Below, piece by piece: positions 13,869-15,825 of a DNA stretch of 15,825 bases. Position numbers and translations under genes: made by a program. Source of the stretch: Psychromonas sp. (GTDB lineage: Bacteria; Pseudomonadota; Gammaproteobacteria; Enterobacterales; Psychromonadaceae); assembly GCA_023145575.1 (NCBI GenBank), contig JAGLDN010000101.1, positions 1 to 15,825 on the forward strand, read 5' to 3'. Position 1 is the first letter of the stretch; every line of letters begins with the position of its first letter. The notes beneath the pieces were generated by a model. That model made no database searches. It saw nothing but the letters and a program-made list of their open reading frames with translations, and had not been told where the DNA came from.

Positions 13869-14826
13869 CAAGTTTGTTCTCGTTGAGTATTTACAAAAAT
13901 ATTTTAGGGTATCAGGTAAACAAAAGCTAAAAGCCGTTGATGGAATTAGTTTTTACATTAAACGCGGTGAAACACTTGGTCTAGTCGGAGAATCTGGTTG
14001 TGGTAAATCAACAGCAGGGAAAACAATTCTCGGATTACATAAGCCAACAAATGGCAAGATAATCATTGACGGGCAAGACATTACCAAATTATCAAGTAAG
14101 GAGAAAAAACAATTCACGCGTAAAATACAAATGATATTCCAAGATCCATATGCCTCGTTAAATCCACGTATGACGGTGTCAGACCTCATTGCTGAAGGGT
14201 TAACAATCCATAAAATGGGGTCAAAGGACACAAAGCTCAGGAAAGTGCATGAATTACTGAAATTAGTGGGCCTCAATAAAGAGCATGCCTCACGATTCCC
14301 CCATGAATTTAGTGGCGGACAACGTCAACGCATTGGTATTGCAAGGGCATTAGCGATTGAGCCTGAATTTATCATTTGCGATGAGCCAGTCTCTGCGCTT
14401 GATGTATCTATTCAAGCTCAAGTAATTAACTTGTTGATTAAATTACAAAAAGAATTACATCTGACTTATTTGTTTATTGCCCATGATTTATCCATGGTAA
14501 GGCATATTTCAGATCGCATTGCTGTGATGTACCTCGGTAAATTAGTTGAAATAGCAGATACAACAAACTTATTTGAAAATACCCTTCATCCTTATACAAA
14601 GGCATTATTATCAGCAATACCTATTGCTGATCCACACTATGAAGACAAAAAACAATCAATACAATTAAGAGGTGAGTTACCAAGCTCTATCAATCCACCA
14701 AGTGGCTGTACGTTTAGAACGCGTTGTGAATTTGCAACCAGTGCATGTGCAGAAAAAGAGCCTAAGTTAATTGCAATAACAAATGATCACTTCGTTGCTT
14801 GCCACCAAGTCACATCAGACAAATAA
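13852..14826 (+). CDS. oppF: Oligopeptide ABC transporter ATPase OppF
   Basis: 324-residue partner ATPase of OppD. Walker A GESGCGKST is at 46-54, Q97 in MIFQDPYASLNP, canonical signature FSGGQ at 153-157, Walker B FIICDEP at 173-179, and the switch His at 211 in IAHD. With OppD's altered signature, this gives the usual asymmetric pair of sites. The C-terminal Opp/Dpp extension is present (GELPSSINPPSGCTFRTRCE and later Cys). A strong ribosome site lies inside oppD. It is the last gene of the operon; no convincing terminator follows. Confidence 0.95.
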   Translation: MDNHYDKFVLVEYLQKYFRVSGKQKLKAVDGISFYIKRGETLGLVGESGCGKSTAGKTILGLHKPTNGKIIIDGQDITKLSSKEKKQFTRKIQMIFQDPYASLNPRMTVSDLIAEGLTIHKMGSKDTKLRKVHELLKLVGLNKEHASRFPHEFSGGQRQRIGIARALAIEPEFIICDEPVSALDVSIQAQVINLLIKLQKELHLTYLFIAHDLSMVRHISDRIAVMYLGKLVEIADTTNLFENTLHPYTKALLSAIPIADPHYEDKKQSIQLRGELPSSINPPSGCTFRTRCEFATSACAEKEPKLIAITNDHFVACHQVTSDK

Positions 14827-15272
14827 AAACCGCTATTCCTTACCCTTCATGCTGTGATTGATGATCATTCTATGTCAATGACTCGTTCCGACGCTCTCGG
14901 TCTATGGGAGACCAGCGCGTGATAATGCATCGGTTGCCCAGTTATAAATAGCAACAAAGTGCCTGCAAAGATCATCGGCATTAAAAAAGTCAAAAAAAGA
15001 GCAATTTAACTTAAAAGGTGAACAAATGCACAAAATATAAGCAAGCACATTGACGGATCACCAATAAAGTATTACAAATTAATCTCACTTAAAGCAACGC
15101 GCAAAATGTTCGCCGTAAATCAGAATGACAGCTCTGTCTCGGTGAGAATGGGTGTTCGATGTCATCAAGATACGCACAATTTATTAATCGCTGCAAATTC
15201 CCGCTAATCAAGCGCAATTTAGGTTAGTACCTAACTAACGACTAATTAGATAGATAAAATTCCTGAAAAATT
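14827..15272. other. Non-coding or decayed stretch after oppF
   Basis: No gene can be supported. A frame of about 60 codons ending at TAA 15205-15207 reads KHIDGSPIKYYKLISLKATR then KMFAVNQNDSSVSVRMGVRC and HQDTHNLLIAANSR. It lacks a ribosome site and I do not recognise it. On the minus strand a short open stretch around 14880-14990 contains FLMPMIFAGTLLLFITGQ, also unrecognised. No integrase-like motif is seen on either strand. Confidence 0.4.
14892..14917. repeat. Hairpin downstream of oppF
   Basis: CGCT-(CTC)-GGTCT-ATGGG-AGACC-AGCG forms a 9-bp stem with a 3-nt bulge and a 5-nt loop, 66 bp after the oppF stop. It is not followed by a T-tract, so it is at best an RNA-stabilising or weak terminating structure. 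Confidence 0.35.
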
Positions 15273-15389
15273 AGTTAATATCTAGTATTAGGTCATTTTT
15301 ACTTTTTATTTAATATGCAGTATTTTTGGTCTATTTTTGATTATATTACAGAATATGTGGGTTATATTATCTTATACTAAATGTTAGCT
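15273..15389. other. Possible degenerate attC-like fold left of the cassette
   Basis: AGTTAATATCTAGTATTA (15273-15290) is complementary at 14 of 18 positions to TTATACTAAATGTTAGCT (15372-15389), and the right arm ends in the GTTAGCT core. The 117-bp span is within attC size, but the R'' core reads GTTAAT rather than ending in AAC. The sequence is very AT-rich, so chance pairing is possible. It could also be an attI or a plain promoter region. Confidence 0.3.
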
Positions 15390-15410
15390 GTATATATCAT
15401 TTTCAGCACT

Positions 15411-15415
15411 AGGAG
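15411..15415 (+). promoter_or_regulatory. Ribosome binding site of the cassette gene
   Basis: AGGAG, 5 nt before ATG 15421. The upstream AT-rich sequence (15300-15380) may contain a promoter, but no clear -35/-10 pair at normal spacing was found. Confidence 0.7.
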
Positions 15416-15420
15416 AATTT

Positions 15421-15798
15421 ATGATTACTGATGAGCAAATTGAATTAGCAAAACAAAAAACAGACTACAAACTTGATAGTCAACATCATGAACATAATGA
15501 CTGCATTAGAATTGCTTATGAGTGGCTTGATGCACAGAAAAAAATTAAGAGTAAATCAAGTAAAGCTCTTGCGTTAAAGCACGTAATAGAAAAATGGGGT
15601 GGCAGGTATGTCTCAACTTCCGATGTTTGTGTTGCGGCGGAACTCCATCCTGATATTCATGGTTTATATCCATTTTTCAATATTAGCTCTCGTTTGACAG
15701 AGCCTTCTCAAAATCGATTAAATGATATATCAGAAGCTATGAAACATAGTAATTATCGAGAGAATTATGATCCAAAAACGTATAAGCTCAGCGAGTAA
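15421..15798 (+). CDS. Integron cassette protein of unknown function
   Basis: 125 residues, soluble, without a signal peptide or membrane helix. I do not recognise a functional family. The N-terminal half is charged and helical (DEQIELAKQKTDYKLDSQHH; YEWLDAQKKIKSKSSKALAL then KHVIEKWGGRYVS). WGGRYVSTSDVCVAAELHPD, in which a helix-turn-helix is conceivable but not clear, is followed by GLYPFFNISSRLTEPSQNRL and a polar tail. It begins with AGGAG at 5 nt, and its stop codon touches the attC arm, so gene and recombination site form one unit. Cassette genes are mostly uncharacterised, often toxin-antitoxin, acetyltransferase or phage-defence proteins; nothing here decides between them. Confidence 0.82.
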   Translation: MITDEQIELAKQKTDYKLDSQHHEHNDCIRIAYEWLDAQKKIKSKSSKALALKHVIEKWGGRYVSTSDVCVAAELHPDIHGLYPFFNISSRLTEPSQNRLNDISEAMKHSNYRENYDPKTYKLSE

Positions 15799-15825
15799 TA
15801 CAGCTAACAAGTTGCTTAAACGGAA
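15798..15825 (+). repeat. attC recombination site, left arm (truncated by the window end)
   Basis: ATACAGCTAACAAGTTGCTT followed by AAACGGAA resembles the R''-L'' arm of many attC sites (CTAACAAnnnGCTTAAACGG). AGCTAAC is the inverse core and TTGCTTAAACGG the L'' box. The complementary L'-R' arm should lie within about 30-110 bp beyond the window. Confidence 0.72.

Larger units (their letters stand above)
15384..15825 (+). mobile_element. Integron-type gene cassette (right end outside the window)
   Basis: The block has cassette geometry: G|TTAGCT core at 15383-15389, 31 bp to a single short gene with a good ribosome site, the gene's stop at 15798, and at once the outer arm of an attC site. 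The left end (TGTTAGCTGTAT, 15382-15393) is the exact reverse complement of ATACAGCTAACA (15798-15809). This is expected because in a circular cassette these two segments pair as R' and R'' of the same attC. No intI gene is visible to the left. Confidence 0.72.

Noticed and set aside
15023..15207. Open frame of about 60 codons ending at TAA 15205
   Set aside because: No suitable start or ribosome site and no recognised motif; it may be a relic, so it is noted only in the intergenic entry.

Overview
The window is AT-rich bacterial DNA. Gene content suggests a gammaproteobacterium: an oppABCDF operon in that order with a short lipoprotein signal on OppA, remnants of IS30- and IS5-family transposases and of a REP-associated (Y1) transposase, and an integron-type cassette at the right edge. 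I cannot name the genus. The density of decayed insertion sequences and the M35-like proteins without signal peptides would fit a host-associated lineage, but that is inference.

Layout. Positions 1-9200 are a graveyard of mobile DNA holding three intact genes. There are three decayed IS30-type transposase copies (1-454; 1890-2268 plus 2650-2923; 5379-6150), an IS5-type remnant (2946-3357), a second DDE transposase remnant (3358-3975), and pieces of a Y1/RAYT transposase (6550-6720, 7855-7966, 8437-8745). A family of non-autonomous, MITE-like elements with about 25-bp terminal inverted repeats accompanies them: a complete copy at 8877-9193, a full-length inverted copy at 2263-2653 nested in IS30 copy 2, and pieces at 2922-2945, 5169-5377 and 8232-8312. 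Short tandem repeats (4, 5, 8, 9 and 12 bp units) are frequent.

Three genes survive in this part: 579-1640 (-), 4006-4941 (+) and 7023-7769 (-). The last two carry HELSH, a downstream DxxYG and a C-terminal AD-x-WAFF block, as in M35-like Asp-zincin metallopeptidases. All three share an upstream helical region, so I read them as one divergent family. The 579-1640 member has no HExxH and looks catalytically dead. A decayed fragment of a fourth member lies at 4971-5167.

Positions 9215-14826 are an intact oligopeptide ABC importer: lipoprotein receptor (OppA), two permeases (OppB, OppC) and two ATPases (OppD, OppF). The complete MITE ends only 21 bp before the oppA start codon, so transcription of the operon must begin in the element or read through it.

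Positions 14827-15383 hold no convincing gene. From 15384 to the right edge the sequence has the form of an integron gene cassette: a GTTAGCT core site, a ribosome site, a 125-codon gene of unknown function, and the start of an attC site whose outer arm (15798-15809) is the exact 12-bp reverse complement of the cassette's left end (15382-15393). No integrase gene is seen to its left.
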